Shown here: piece after piece, positions 23,723 to 36,700 of the stretch | How positions within the stretch are numbered: the stretch's first letter is position 1 | How the letters are laid out: each line of letters begins with the position of its first letter | Assembly: GCF_001625305.1 (NCBI RefSeq) | Contig: NW_017802935.1 | Span: 1,582,173-1,646,172 of the forward strand | Direction of reading: 5' to 3' | DNA length: 64,000 bases | Source of the DNA: Branchiostoma belcheri | Lineage: Eukaryota > Chordata > Leptocardii > Amphioxiformes > Branchiostomatidae | Translations under genes and position numbers: made by a program | Notes under the pieces: model-generated | Seen by the model: the letters and a program-made list of their open reading frames with translations, nothing else | Told to the model about the DNA's origin: nothing | Databases searched by the model: none

Positions 23723-24565
23723 GTCGAGTGTTGATAAGTCGGCTATTTGAATCAAACGCAATGGTCAATGACCTTTTGATTCGCCTGCGTACAATGCTCG
23801 ACTGTTGTTCTATGTCAACGTTGAGAGATATGTAAGGTATGTCAAGTGTTGAGAATGTTTGTTGTCCACAACATAGTCACGAAAACAGTACAGAGAACGT
23901 CTGTTTGTCCGCTGTATTGACGCACGTTAGTAGATGTTTCAGAGAAGGTGTTACGCGGTTCCCAGAGTTGACATTACTACTAATAGTACTTATTACGACC
24001 TTACGCTGAGAAATATGCAAGGTATGTCAAGTGTTAAGCTGTTAGTGATGCCAATCACGTAGTCGCCTGTTCGTCTGTTTGTTTGTGTGTGTTTTAACGG
24101 ACGTCAGAAGTTTCACATGCAGAAGGTGTTGCCCGTTTCCGCATGGCTAGTTTGACATCAAATTTTATGTGACCACGCTCACGTGGAGCGACGAATATGT
24201 CTATACCGTAGTATAGAGTACTACTACAGACGTCCTACGTCCTACATGAGAGACAAAGAAAAACACAAAATGAGTGAAAAGAGCGGAAAAAGTGCGGGCA
24301 ATAAAGGAAGCGGTTACTCCGGTCCTCGCCCCAAAAATGATCGAGTCATAAATAAAAAGAACAACCTTATTCATAATTTAATTCCGCTTTAAAGCGGAAA
24401 GAACAAGTGAATCTTGCCGTGAAAAATAGAAAAGAAACTCATTAAAAAAAACCTCCCAGTCATCCGGTTCCACAGCTTGAAAACTCCGATACTTTCACTT
24501 TTGCCAATTGAATCATTCTTGGGAAAATGCCAAGACAAGCTGCCAAGACACAGAGGCCAAGACCT

Positions 24566-24721
24566 TAGCCTCCTTTTCAGGCGTTCCCGGATCTGCTTGG
24601 AGATTAGCCAACCCTACATTATACATAGCCATCCCTGGTTGGAGGCCAGATAGAGCTTCTATTGCGTGCGATCTCCGTTTGATCAGAAAATGTCGCCCCA
24701 GAACGCCTGAAAAGGAGGCTA
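24566..24721. mobile_element. MITE, TAGCCTCCTTTTCAGGCGTTC ends, perfect 9-bp target duplication
   Basis: The inverted ends TAGCCTCCTTTTCAGGCGTT and their reverse complement enclose about 110 bases. Both sides are flanked by CCAAGACCT (24557-24565 and 24722-24730). Confidence 0.88.
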
Positions 24722-25291
24722 CCAAGACCTATGGTGGGAAGGGAAAGTAGCATAGTGTTTCCGGCTACCAGACCACCGCTAGCAAAAACCACAGAACCTA
24801 GCCTTTGTTGGTGGTCGACCGCTAGTATTAAAGACCACAGAATTTTTATAAAGTTCAAACCCTCTGAAACGTTTAATATTTAAGTTCGTTTAGGTAGTAA
24901 AACGAATGATTGTGAATAAAAGAACTTAAATATCCAATCATTTTTTTACCAACCTGATGAAATTATTTCCGGCCTCTGAAACTGTATTTCACACACTTTC
25001 TAGAAGCAAATATTTATAGAGTAAATCGGGATGTATTTAAGTTTTACATTGTTAAGTTGTATCTGTTGGATCACTCAAGTCTTATGCCAACATGTAAAAA
25101 ACATAACAGAGTAAAATTGAATGAATAAAAGACCTTTATTGTACATTTGCTATTATGCTCTTACAAGCAAAGTCATGGCGATAAAGTCGTCCTAGGTACA
25201 ATGAAAAGAGGATTCCTACCTACCGACCCTATATTTTTCAGAATCGGGAACACAACATTTTACTTCACATGCCCAATGGAATGGGGTGGGG

Positions 25292-25499
25292 TTAGTCTCT
25301 ACCAGACTAACTACGCTGGCTATATATAGGAGAATATTTGGCAGGGGAGTTTGGCCGCCTTGTAGGTTTGACTGGCCGCGCAGTTATATGAGGGAAAGAA
25401 ACTACCTCCCCGCGGTCGGACTCCCTTGGCCAATTTTACTCTCTTTGTTTGCCGAATTCTACGATCCGTATTCCCGTAGAAAGGACTGCTGGAGGCTAA
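25292..25499. mobile_element. MITE, TAGTCTCTACCAGAC family
   Basis: Same family as 22227-22414. GGGGTGGGG occurs on both sides (25283-25291 and about 25503-25511), but the right boundary is imprecise. A LINE-type tail with GCAATTCAGCCTTTGGCTGC follows at about 25752. Confidence 0.75.
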
Positions 25500-25917
25500 G
25501 GTGGGGTGGGGTCAGACTGCGGGCAATTCCCCTGACATGTGTGACAGGGAAGTAGACTTATATTGTCACAAGTTACACAGAACACTTGGTTTGTGATTCA
25601 AGCAAACGGAAAAATGGGGGCGGGGATCTTTCAATTCGTGAAGTCGGAAGAGGCTTTGGAACGTAAGGTCTTGTCTTGGGGGCTGGGAGGGGGAAGACCA
25701 GGATTCCACTGAGTCACGATGTGTAAATATCTAAATATGTAAAAAAAAAAACGCAATTCAGCCTTTGGCTGCGATGTACTTTTTTTTATTTCTATATTCC
25801 AACATTTCATGACTAGACGTGGTGACGGCACACTCAAGTTATATCAACTTATTTTATGCCGCCACCAACGCAGAGGACAGGACAAGACAATATTCATTTT
25901 CACTGAAGATAAATTAA

Positions 25918-26141
25918 GTCGTGCAAAGTGCCTTTCCCAAGGGCACAAGATCGGTGGCATGTGAGGATTCATTCATTCATTCATTCATTCATTCATTCAT
26001 TCATTCATTCATTCATTCATTCATTCATTCATTCATTCATTCATTCATTCATTCATTCATTCATTCATTCATTCATTCATTCATTCATTCATTCATTCAT
26101 TCACTCATTCACTCATTCACTCATTCATTCATTCATTCACC
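25918..26141 (+). repeat. SINE fragment followed by (ATTC)n
   Basis: Positions 25918-25965 match the middle of the tRNA-derived SINE at 43257-43629, in opposite orientation to that copy. They are followed by about 175 bases of (ATTC)n. Frames encoding FIHS repeats here are artefacts. Confidence 0.8.
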
Positions 26142-27496
26142 ACCAGACCTACACGCTAGCAACGCAGGTTGAAAATGGTGAAATTAAAAAAAAAAAATGA
26201 GGAGAATAATTTGACAGTGAACTTTGGTGACACCGCGTCGTACCGTTTCTTTCGCCCGCGCAATTAGAAAATGTTAGCTTCCCGTGATCTCCAAGCAGGT
26301 CCCTTTCGGTGGCAAGACAGTATCCAGTAGCCAGAGAAGGTGGGGGTAGCGACCAAAAAAAAAAACACCGGCCATGTATAATAGTAGCTTTACCGCAGAA
26401 TGACTCTCCTGGCCAATTCTTTACCCCATTTTTGCCGAATTTTATCTATCCATAGCCTTTAATAGGAAGGCCTGGTGGAGGCTATCACCCAAGTCTACCG
26501 TGGACAAGACGAAAGAATATACTAGTAGCCTATATCAGGCACCGCGGATCACTGGAAAAATAGTAGTGGATCGCAAAATGTACCGTGCTCCCTGGCCGAC
26601 CAACTTCCCTGGTAAAGTATTCCCTTTTTTGTCCAATTTCTATTATTTTCTGTATCTGTATCAGTATAACCACCCTTCGGCGTAACACACCAGCCTCGCA
26701 GGCACGCGGCGCGGCGGCAGCTATCTATATCACACCGAACGACTTGTTACACTCAATCTTTGCACATTTAATTGCAGGAGTAGTTTAAAGCTTTCTAGGG
26801 ATTTTCCTGGTAGAGACTACAGGAAACACGTTTCTAGTCATGTGGCTCGCCCAAAATATTTGCTTTTTAAAATCACATCACTTCAAAACAGGCCCTATTC
26901 CGTCACAAGTGACGTTATACAGCTAGCTGGCATGTAGTGATCAAACACAACGTTAATGTTATATGCAGAAGGACGTCAGGATGTCACTTGAACTGGCGTT
27001 CGGAAGTAATTTTAACAGTAGTAGAGTCTGAACACCTGAACAAAGACTTTAAAGATGGTACATACTGCTTTCTCTGCTTAGCACTCTGCATTTGGGAAGG
27101 AGTATGGGAGTTAAGCACACACCACTACCAGTGGACTAGTCCCCTGCTGTAGTGACTACTGTGTGTGGCCCAGAGCTAATGAACGGAGATGGGCGCCGCC
27201 CTATGCGTCACAAGACGCGGGAAGGCTATTTAACTTTAAGCCAACCTGGCTGAATTACGCCCGTTTAATGACTGGGCTCATCAGAAAACAGCCGAAGACC
27301 ACCAAACCCCCAGTTGTATAAGCCTGCTACGGAGGCTAATCAGAAAACAGCCGAAGACCACCAAACCCCCAGTTCTATAAGCCTGCTACGCAGGCTAAGA
27401 CGGAGTTTCGTTTATTTTGGTGGCTTGTTCTTCAGCAACACACAGTTTTCCACATCTATTTCGACACTAGCCATTTACGTTTGTGCCATTCATCGC

Positions 27497-27642
27497 TAGC
27501 CTCTACCAGGCTTCGGAAGGCGGCTGGAAAGAGTAGAAATTGGCCAAATAGAGAGATAACAGGCCGGGGGAGTTGGTATGCCATCTCTCTGTTAGGCCAA
27601 TTTCTACTCTTTCCAGCCGCCTGCCGAAGCCTGGTAGAGGCT
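27497..27642. mobile_element. Foldback MITE, TAGCCTCTACCAGG family
   Basis: The near-perfect arms TAGCCTCTACCAGGCTTCGG and reverse complement have a short loop. The flanks TTCATCG and TTCGTCG could be a decayed target duplication. Upstream, 27275-27400 has two tandem partial copies of the 13017-type element. Confidence 0.8.
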
Positions 27643-27941
27643 ACTTCGTCGTATCTTTCTTGTAGGTTTAAGACCGATAACGTTAACAAACTCGGCGGCA
27701 ACCGTTGAAGTGTCCTGCTTTAAAAATTTTACGGGTCCGATTGAGATTTATCATAGTCTTCTGCAGTTCTCTGACACGGAACTCTGGCGCCATCTTATTA
27801 TTTATGAGCGATATAAACTTCTTAAGAGGTCAACGTCGTCTCAAGGAGGTTTAATACAGTAACAGTTACATGGAAAACTTGACATCGTTGTTTGTCCGAA
27901 TGACGCGCTATGAAGATCAATAAAAGACTAGAGAAGTGCAT

Positions 27942-29075
27942 AATGTTTACCTTCGGACATGGTCTGCCCTGTTAATTACCTTCGCCAAGAAGGTTATGTT
28001 TTCAGTAGCGTTTGTCCGTCTGTCTGTCTGTCTGTTTGTGAACAGCATAACTCAAGAAGCTTAGTATGCATTGTCATGAAACTTGGTAGGTGGGTAGGTC
28101 TTGATGAGACCTAGAAATGATTAGATTTTGGGCCCCCTGGCGGCTTCTGTTGGTACTGCAGCAGAACTTCCGGTTTTGATATCTCGCGATCTGGACATGC
28201 TAGGGTCACGAATTTTGGTTGGTAGATAGCTCATGAGGTAGGGAAGAAGTGACATGAGTTTGGGCCCCCTAGCGGCTTGTTCTGGAACTGCAGGAGCATT
28301 TGTTGAAAAATTTTCGAAGGATGATAACTAAGTAACCGGTTGACGGATTGACGTGATTTTTGGTATGTAGGTAGCTGAAGTGATGCTTGACATAATCAAA
28401 TGATAATTATGCAAATCAGGAGCTAATTTGCATAATTAATGAGGAAATTCTAAAACTCTGCTTTGTTCGATTATAGGACTATGAAACACTTGTGACATGT
28501 AATTGAGAATGAAAAAATCTGAGGATATAGATTATGTAAATAAATACCTAATTTGCATAATTAATGGGAAATTTTTATAATTTCATGGTTGTAACTGCTG
28601 GGAATTTCATACTTGCCACATTTGGAAGTTAAGTGAAAGCGAACATCAATAAACATAATTTATTCAGATCATGACCTCATTTGCATAATTTATGAGGAAG
28701 TGCTACAATAGCCTTTTTGTTAAGATAAGACTGTCATTGGGTGGAGAATATGATCAACTGATATAACCCTTGCAAATGAGGATCTTATTTGCAAAATCAA
28801 TTATTAAAATTGTATAATTCTTCAACCGCAAGGGTTAACATCATTTGGCGAAGGTATGAGATCGTGGAACTCTTGTTTTTACTCAAACACATTCACATAC
28901 ATGTACTACGAGTACTCGTATATGGCGATAGGAGCAGAGCAGACCATGAAATTGCAACATTATGTAACCCAACACCAGTCACCATGGTGACAGACGTCAA
29001 CAAATCATCTCATTGGCCAGGTCAGATGTTAGTGTTTGGAACAGAAGAGGAAACTGAGCAAAAACAATATGTTTT
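27942..29075 (-). mobile_element. ATGTTTACC-family TIR element split by a 0.9-kb insertion
   Basis: On the minus strand this is a member of the family at 11266-12030. Its sequence stops at GTTAATT (27971-27977) and resumes at TACTCAAACAC (28880). The roughly 900-base insert starts ACCTTCGCCAAGAAGG and ends near GAACTCTTGTTT. A related stretch without the first half is at 44560-44940. The insert has no coding capacity but many ATTTGCATAATTAATGAG motifs. Confidence 0.75.
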
Positions 29076-29665
29076 CCTTCGGTAATAATAAGTTTCCGGG
29101 CCTACTAAAGCACATGAGAGACATGAATAAGTAAAGCACATACGATGTTACACATTTGTTTCTTTTAGATAACCGTGTAATGTAACTTCATGTAATTGTA
29201 CGTTGATGTGTTGTAATGTTTTATGTACTTCACCCTCTCCTGGAAGAACAGCTGTCACCTACCAGTGGGCAGCTAAAGGAGAGTTTTTCCTCAATAAACC
29301 ACAATAAACCCCTTTGGTATGTTAATAATACGTCTATTTGGCCAGTTTCTACTCTTTCCAGGAATTCCGGAGCCTGGTAAAACAAAATCCAGGAGTTAAA
29401 AACACTATTGTTGAACTTGGCGGGGTAGCGGATCTTGGGAAGCGGAACAAAGCTAACAAGGCTGGACTCCAAACCAAGCACTTAAAAGTAGTAACATTGC
29501 CGCTTTTTAAAAGCTGTTAATATTGCCGCTTTTACTACATGTAAGTGCGTGACTAGCCTCCTTTGCAAACTTGTTGTTTTTGCCATGGAGAGAAGTTTTC
29601 GCGCTCCAACCCCGGAGCGGGAAACCTCTCCACGGCAAAACTCCCTCGGCGGCAAACCACAAAAA

Positions 29666-29829
29666 TCATTCATTCATTCGTTCGTTCGTTCGTTCGTTCG
29701 TTCGTTCATTCATTCATTCATTCATTCGTTCGTTCGTTCGTTCGTTCGTTCATTCATTCATTCATTCATTCATTCATTCATTCATTCATTCATTCATTCA
29801 TTCATTCATTCATTCATTCATTCATTCAC
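29666..29829. repeat. (ATTC/GTTC)n microsatellite
   Basis: About 160 bases alternating blocks of CATT and CGTT tetranucleotides. The long frames in all three phases (HSFI/RSFV) are artefacts. The next 130 bases show nothing recognisable; then comes a further copy of the ATGTTTACC element (29967-30196). Confidence 0.9.
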
Positions 29830-30437
29830 CATCCCTCCGCGGCATAACTCGCGTCGCTCTACGAAAAAATAATGGCGCCCCCCCCCCAACAAGTCTGCGA
29901 AGGAGGCTATTGCGTGACGGTGGTCGCCTGTGGCGCTTCTATAGTATTGACAGGGAACCAATATTAATGTTTACCGAAGGAAATTTGTTTTTACTACAAT
30001 TCTTCTTCTTCTGTTCCTAACACTAACCTCTGACCTGGCCAATGGCCTGATTTGTGGATGTCTGTCACCATGGTAACTGGTGTTGGGTTACATAATGTTG
30101 CAATTTTATAGGAGGGATGTAGACTCCTGTCTGACCATATATACGAATGTATTTGAGTAAGAATAAACAGAGCAGACCATATGCGAAGGTAAACATCATG
30201 AATTGGCTTTGCAATTGTTACCTTTCTTGTTTTTTTTTTGTTTTTTTTTTCTTTTTTTTTTCTTTTTGGTACTGGTATCTTTTTACCAGTATCTCAGCCT
30301 TCGAGTGGCCTTCGAATGGTACTAGTAACTGCTTGGCAAATGGATACCTCGCCACCCAAAGATCTGCTTGGAGATTACCAACTCTCGCCGGCTCTCGCAT
30401 GTTCGCCCGCGAGAGGCCGCGAGACTTGCTCCGCCCC

Positions 30438-30450
30438 GTTGCTAAGGAAC
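30438..30450 (+). promoter_or_regulatory. Candidate RFX X-box upstream of CIMIP2C
   Basis: GTTGCTAAGGAAC fits the X-box pattern RYYNYY-N-RRNRAC and lies about 330 bases before the CIMIP2C start codon. RFX factors control ciliary genes through such sites in animals. The site is within a stretch that may be partly repeat-derived, so chance is possible. Confidence 0.4.
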
Positions 30451-30778
30451 GAGACGCTAGCTCGGGGACCGAACCATCAGCTGTGACATATCCTTCCGCC
30501 GTCATAAGAAAACTAACAAAATATATCAAAATGATAGCGTTTGTAACTACACCATTTCAAACAAGGCTGCGATAACTAAAAAGTACCTTTTTGTATATTT
30601 GGTCCTTAGCAATATTGCTCGAAATCGTGGAAATATGTCGTCTTGACCCGGTACTATTTTCTGTCCGACGGATCACAACAAAGCGCAAGGTCCCGGCCGG
30701 GGTTCTGGACTAGTGATCAAGTAACACAACAGGTGACACGAAGTTTGCAAGATTTCTGCAGGTTTTTGAAGAGAAAAC

Positions 30779-33700
30779 ATGGCTTCTAGGAGTGCAGGGA
30801 CACTCATCACTACGCACAATGCCACCTACACCCCGCCAGCACTCATGCCAGGGTGAGTAGTGATTTATATATATTCTTAAATACTGTCAAACTTGTACTA
30901 GTGATCACCTCTTCATAAGGCCCACCTGGCCAATATTGTGACCACTTTTTGCTGGTCCCTCATAGTTTTTCTCATAGACACAATGCCATGCATTAACAGT
31001 CCTGTCTATAGTGACCACCTGTCCACGTAAACCAGATTTTATTTGTCCCTTGAGTTGCCTTTTTGGACAGTTTTGACTGTATGTCTACAATACAATAAAG
31101 TTAAACTTGCTTCTAATATCCTTAGACGTCGCTCCACACTAATACATTTAAGAAAGCTTCATTGTATTTGACCAACTTGTAAAAAGTAGGATCAGTTTTG
31201 ATATACGAGTGTTTTCTACATTTTAAGAACAGGAAATTATATTTTTCATACTACTTAATTACAGTATTTGACAGGCATGACTTGTAATACTGACACGGAA
31301 GAGTGGCGCTGAATTGACACTGCAGGTAGCTTACAAAAGGATGACCGAGTATTGGGTCGTCAATTGTTTACTCTGTTTACCTTACAACAAAAACTAAGAA
31401 ACAAAAGTACCAGAGAGAGAGGGGGAGATTTTGTAAACATAACAGGTTGAACAGCCTACAGTATAAATATAATTAAGAAAATCATAATGATGGTGTTCAC
31501 ACCATTGCAGCACCTACTCTTTGTGCTTTTTGATGTTTATATAACATTACAGTCAAATTCATAACGTTATAGTTAAGTACCAACTACCAGACCAATGTGA
31601 CCATTTTTTTTGCAATTTTTTAACAGAAGCATTAAGAATATAGTAACCACCTGTTAACATAGACCAGATTTCATTGGTCCCTTTCACTCTTAACATACTC
31701 TAGTCTAGCACACACTAATTTTATTGCATACATGATATTTTACTGCACCTATGTAGTACATGTATTGGCTTACCAGCCTGCTGAAACTACAGGTACATCT
31801 AACACTATTTATCAATGGTTTGACAGCTATTTTTATGTTTACCGAAGGAAAACATAGTAGTAAAATTGTTTTTGCTTTGTTTCCTCTTCTTCCTCTCGAA
31901 ACCAATAAGGTCAATGACCTGAATCAGATGTCTGTCACCATGGTAACTGGTGTTGGGTTACATCATGTTGCAATTTTATAGCAGGAATGTATTTGAATGT
32001 ATTTGAGTAAGAATTAACAGAGCAGACTATATGCAAAGGTAAACAATGTCATTTATGTATTTGCTTTACAAATGTTACCCGTCTAGTGTAAGTGTTGTGT
32101 GTTGTTACGGAAAATTTGTATTACATACTGTCAATGGTCTGAAGCAGTACAATTCAGCCCTTGGGCAGCCAACATGCTTTAACCGGTTTTCCAAATGAGG
32201 AAAAGTATATAAACCAGTCTTCTACATGATTCCAGGTACAAGGGGCATTGTCCCACCATCATGTTCCGGTATGGGGACACCTACGGCAACACCACCAAGA
32301 AATGGTTCCAGGACTTCCGATCAGTCACCCTGAACAACAGCCAGACGCAGTACTCCAATGGTAAAGAAACAATCACAACATCTTATCATAAGGCCATGTT
32401 GATTTGATATGGATGACATCCGCACGTTCATGAATTTTCAACCATACAGCAAATCGTACAAAATGAGCGAATATATGTCGTATGTTGAAAAAAAAAGCAT
32501 TGGAAAACGATACTAATGTCATAGAATGCCAAAATCAATTATTTTTCTGCACCCACAGAAAAAAAATGGGTGCACATCTCCAATTTGGGTGCATGTGCAC
32601 CTTACATACACCCAGTACTTCCAGCCCTGCTGACTAGACAGATATAACCTAGACTCTGAAGGAAAAGACGTCATAAAAATTAATTATCCCCCCTCCTCCA
32701 CAGGTGGTTCGTTTCCGACCTCGCTGTCCAATGACCCGGCCCTGGTGCTGGGGAACCGCTCGCGCTCACGGGACCGCTGGCTGGCCGCGCCGCGCGTACG
32801 CCTGTTCAACGTGCATCACGACGGCAAGGAGTGGTACAACAAGTTCGACAAGGTACTGTACATGTTTGTGCTCACCACTCACCAGTATGGTAGCCTCCAC
32901 CAGGCCTTTCTACGGGAATACGGATCGTAGAATTTGGCAAAAAAGAGAATCAAATGGACCAAGGGAGTCCGGCCGCGGGGAGGTAGTTTCGTTCCCTCCG
33001 ATATAGTCAAACCACAAGGCAGCCAAACTCCCCTGGCAAATATTCTCCTATATATAGCCAGCATAGTTAGTCTAGTAGAGACTACCAGTGTGGACTTACA
33101 CTAGCTAGATCTCTGGTTCAGTTGTAAGAATTACAAATGTAGGAGAGTAGAAACAGAAAGACCCTGTTGGTCCCAGGCCGGGGTTCAAACCCACGACCAA
33201 ACCCTAGCATTAGCTTCAACCCGACACTCCTTACCAGTTTAGCTAAGAGGTCTATATATAGCTAGACCCGTCACTGAGTCAGTTAGTGGTCAATTTAGTC
33301 TACCAGCAAACTTTTCCCCTCAAATGCAGGAATTAGAGTTTCAGAGGGTCAAGATAGCAAAATTTGAATCCCAGGATTATCATGACATGATGTTACATGA
33401 AACAAAGTTGAGATGACGGAAAAAAGTTTCAGACTGGCTAGAACACTGTATCCAGGTACAATATATTTAACCTCCTTGATTTAATTTAGTTACATAATAC
33501 AGAATACATCAAGCAACTGAATAAATTCTTGAGACTGAAGAGTCAGAAGTTTCAGACAGCATCTGCTGATGTTTCATGTTCTCAGTCACTCATGCATCAT
33601 GATGGAAAGGAATGGTGCAACAAGGTTGACAAGGTATGATGGTGATGTTCGTCCATTAAGCACAGAAAGTATGGACGTACTAGCTCCAGCTAGATCTCCG

Positions 33701-36700
33701 ATATTTTTTAGGACAAGAAATAAGGGGTACAGCCACCACAACCTCAGTAACACACCATGTGATGTCAATTACGTTTAGACATCTAGGTAAAACATTACAC
33801 ACTTAATATAGAATACATCACGGTGTGTACCATATCAACCGAGGTCCCAGCCCGACCACGGGTCGGATCGCCCGAAGGGCAGAGGGAGATCCAACCCACG
33901 GGAGAGCTGGGACAGGCAGACTTGGACAAGTTGACTTTTAGTACTGTAAATTCACTTCATGTTCATGGTAGCAAAAGTTCACGGTCTGAGAAAGATGGAG
34001 GTGTTCGCAAAACTATAATTGTTCACAATAGTGTCAGGTCAAAAGGTCAGACACAGGAAATGGGTTGAACTTGAAGGATACAAAACACAAATGCAAGCCC
34101 AAAATTTCTGATATCTTGTGTTAATTTGTGACTTGAAGGATTTTTGTTGTTGTTGACAGGTGTCACAAGAGCACCGTGAATACTACAAGGACAAGACGGG
34201 GACATCGAAGCGCGTGACGTACTTCCATCTTCCAATGAAGGCAGAGGACACCTTCCGCAAACTACCTCCCATGTAAGCATGTCTACTGTTGGATTTTTTT
34301 TCTCTTTCATCATTAATTGCACAGTGTTCTAATTTGGACCCAAAGTATTGTTTCTTATTTGCTAAATGGTGCACTTTTCTTATCACTTGGTTAAATATTA
34401 ACTAACAACCCTGTCATGAAAAAGGAACAGACTTTTGGTAGTCCAACTGAACTATAAACTATGGAAAGCCTACAGTTGCATGATTGTAATTGTGTACATT
34501 GCAGTTTGAATTTGGATCCTTAACTAAAGAAGTTTCTTGAGTGTAATATGCTAATGAATATTTATGAATTTAAGCAAAAAACATTAATAATTTTTACCGA
34601 ATGTGTAACCTTAGATTACAAAGATCAATCTCATACCCTTTTCCTTTACTTCAGGGCTGTTCTTGCTCATAAACTGTATGATGCACTCTTCTGGTGTATT
34701 TTTATGGCTCCATATTGCTAACTTTAGTGCACTTATATCCACTGTTAAGAAATTAATGTAACCACCATTACCATATATCCATTGTGTTACATATATCTAC
34801 CACTTTGAAAAAACTGTTAGAGAGATCTCTAATGCAGAATCCTGCAGACATGCACAGTTTAGATATGCAGGAGTGTATCATACTGGCTGATGTTGCATAA
34901 TAATGGGGATCTCTTTAGATACTCTCCAAGCAGAGGTTAGGGTTTGGTTTATTTTTGGCGTGTTTTTAGACTTTTCTGAAATTTTCTTTCATCCAACATC
35001 CAACCCATCTTGGGTTGGGTAAAAGAAAAACTCTATTTGGGTTGGGTAAAAGAAAAATTCCAGTGCAAAAAAGAAACCCTGATTAAAAACTCTCAAAACA
35101 TGCCAAAAATAACCCAAACCCAAACCTCTGCTTGGAGAGTACTCTTTAGATGCATTTTTTCAAGGTGGTGGATATAGAATATGTGACCTGGTGGAATTAT
35201 GTTAGTAGACGTTTTCTTATTTAACATCTTGGCTACTGTAAGTTGGTGTGATCTTGATATTAACCACAGTGTGGTGTGCGTTTTCTCACGGTGTGTGTGT
35301 TTGGTCTCCCAAGTGGCATGGGGGCTCGTCCCGAGTCACGCACTTTCTCCCCGAGCAACTCGGTATCCTGGTAACTGGTTTCCATGGTAACATACAGGTA
35401 AGGTCGTTCCCTTGCAGCCTGCTCATCATCATCATCATCATCATCTTGCTGCAATGATCTTGACCAATCAGTGCATGGCTTTCTTAGCTTTAGGTTCCGA
35501 TCATGTGCTGCTACAGTGATCTTGACCAATCAGAGCATGGCTTACATATAGCTTTAGTGTCCAATCATCATCATCATCATGCTGCAATTGACCAATCAGT
35601 GCATGGCTTACATGTATGTAGCTTGATAGTCCAATCATCATCCTGCAGTGATCTGACCAATCAGTGCATGGCTTACATGTATGTAGCTTTAGGTTCCAAT
35701 CATTATCCTGCAGTGATCTGACCAATCAGTGCATGGCTTACATAGCTTTAGGTTCCGAACATGTGCTGCTGCAGTGATCTGACCAATCAGTGCATGGCTT
35801 ACAAATTAGCTTTAGGTTCCAATCATGTAGTGATCTGACCAATCAGTGCATGGCTTATGTAGCTTAGTTATGCCTAATTTTGCACATAATCTCCATCCCA
35901 TCTTAATTAAACCCATCAATGGTAGAAAACCATTCCATCTGCTGATTCATACTGAATACAATACATTAGCTACAACCTAACATCCAGTAGATTAGTAGTA
36001 GTTTTATGGGGTGGATCAATTCTTTAGCCTCCATAGCAAGCCAAAACCTGGGGGTCTTCATGGTCTTTGGGAGCTTTTATGTGCTTTTTTCTTATTCCAT
36101 ATAGACAACATAGCCGGCCTGGTTGAATTACCCGTTTTTTTAGTACTAGGGATGGGCTATTCAGAAAACAGCCGAAGACCACCAAACCCCCAGTTCTATA
36201 AGCCTGCTGTGGAGGCTACAATTCTTATGCTTCCCATGGCAATATACACCCTATTGAAAAATGAAAAAAAAAAGAAACTACAGCTTGACACCTTGAGTGG
36301 CAAGGTGGTGCTCATGAGAAAATTTTAGCAGACTTTGTGGCCCCTATCATGTTTTCCTTTGTATACATTCTACAACTTCAAAGTTCTAGAGCAACAGAAA
36401 GATAACACTGTTGGTACCTTGGTTGTGATGCCAAAAAGGGAACCGCTCCTAGCTACACATTCTAGAATAATATATATTCCTTACCTATTGAAATGTAAAC
36501 TTTAAGTTAGGAAGTTAAGAAAAAAAGTCCTGGACATGATGATGCACATTATGCCAGAAAACATCAGAATGGTAAAAAAATGTATTTCAGTGAGCATTTT
36601 ATAGGGGCAACATGTCACCGAGAGGTCCTAACTTTCACTCCGATCTTTCCAGCTTCTACACGGCAGGCGGGACCCGGAGCACGGACATCGACTTACCGGC

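Noticed and set aside
25921-26200. FIHS-repeat frames
   Set aside because: Translation of (ATTC)n; same at 29549-30020.
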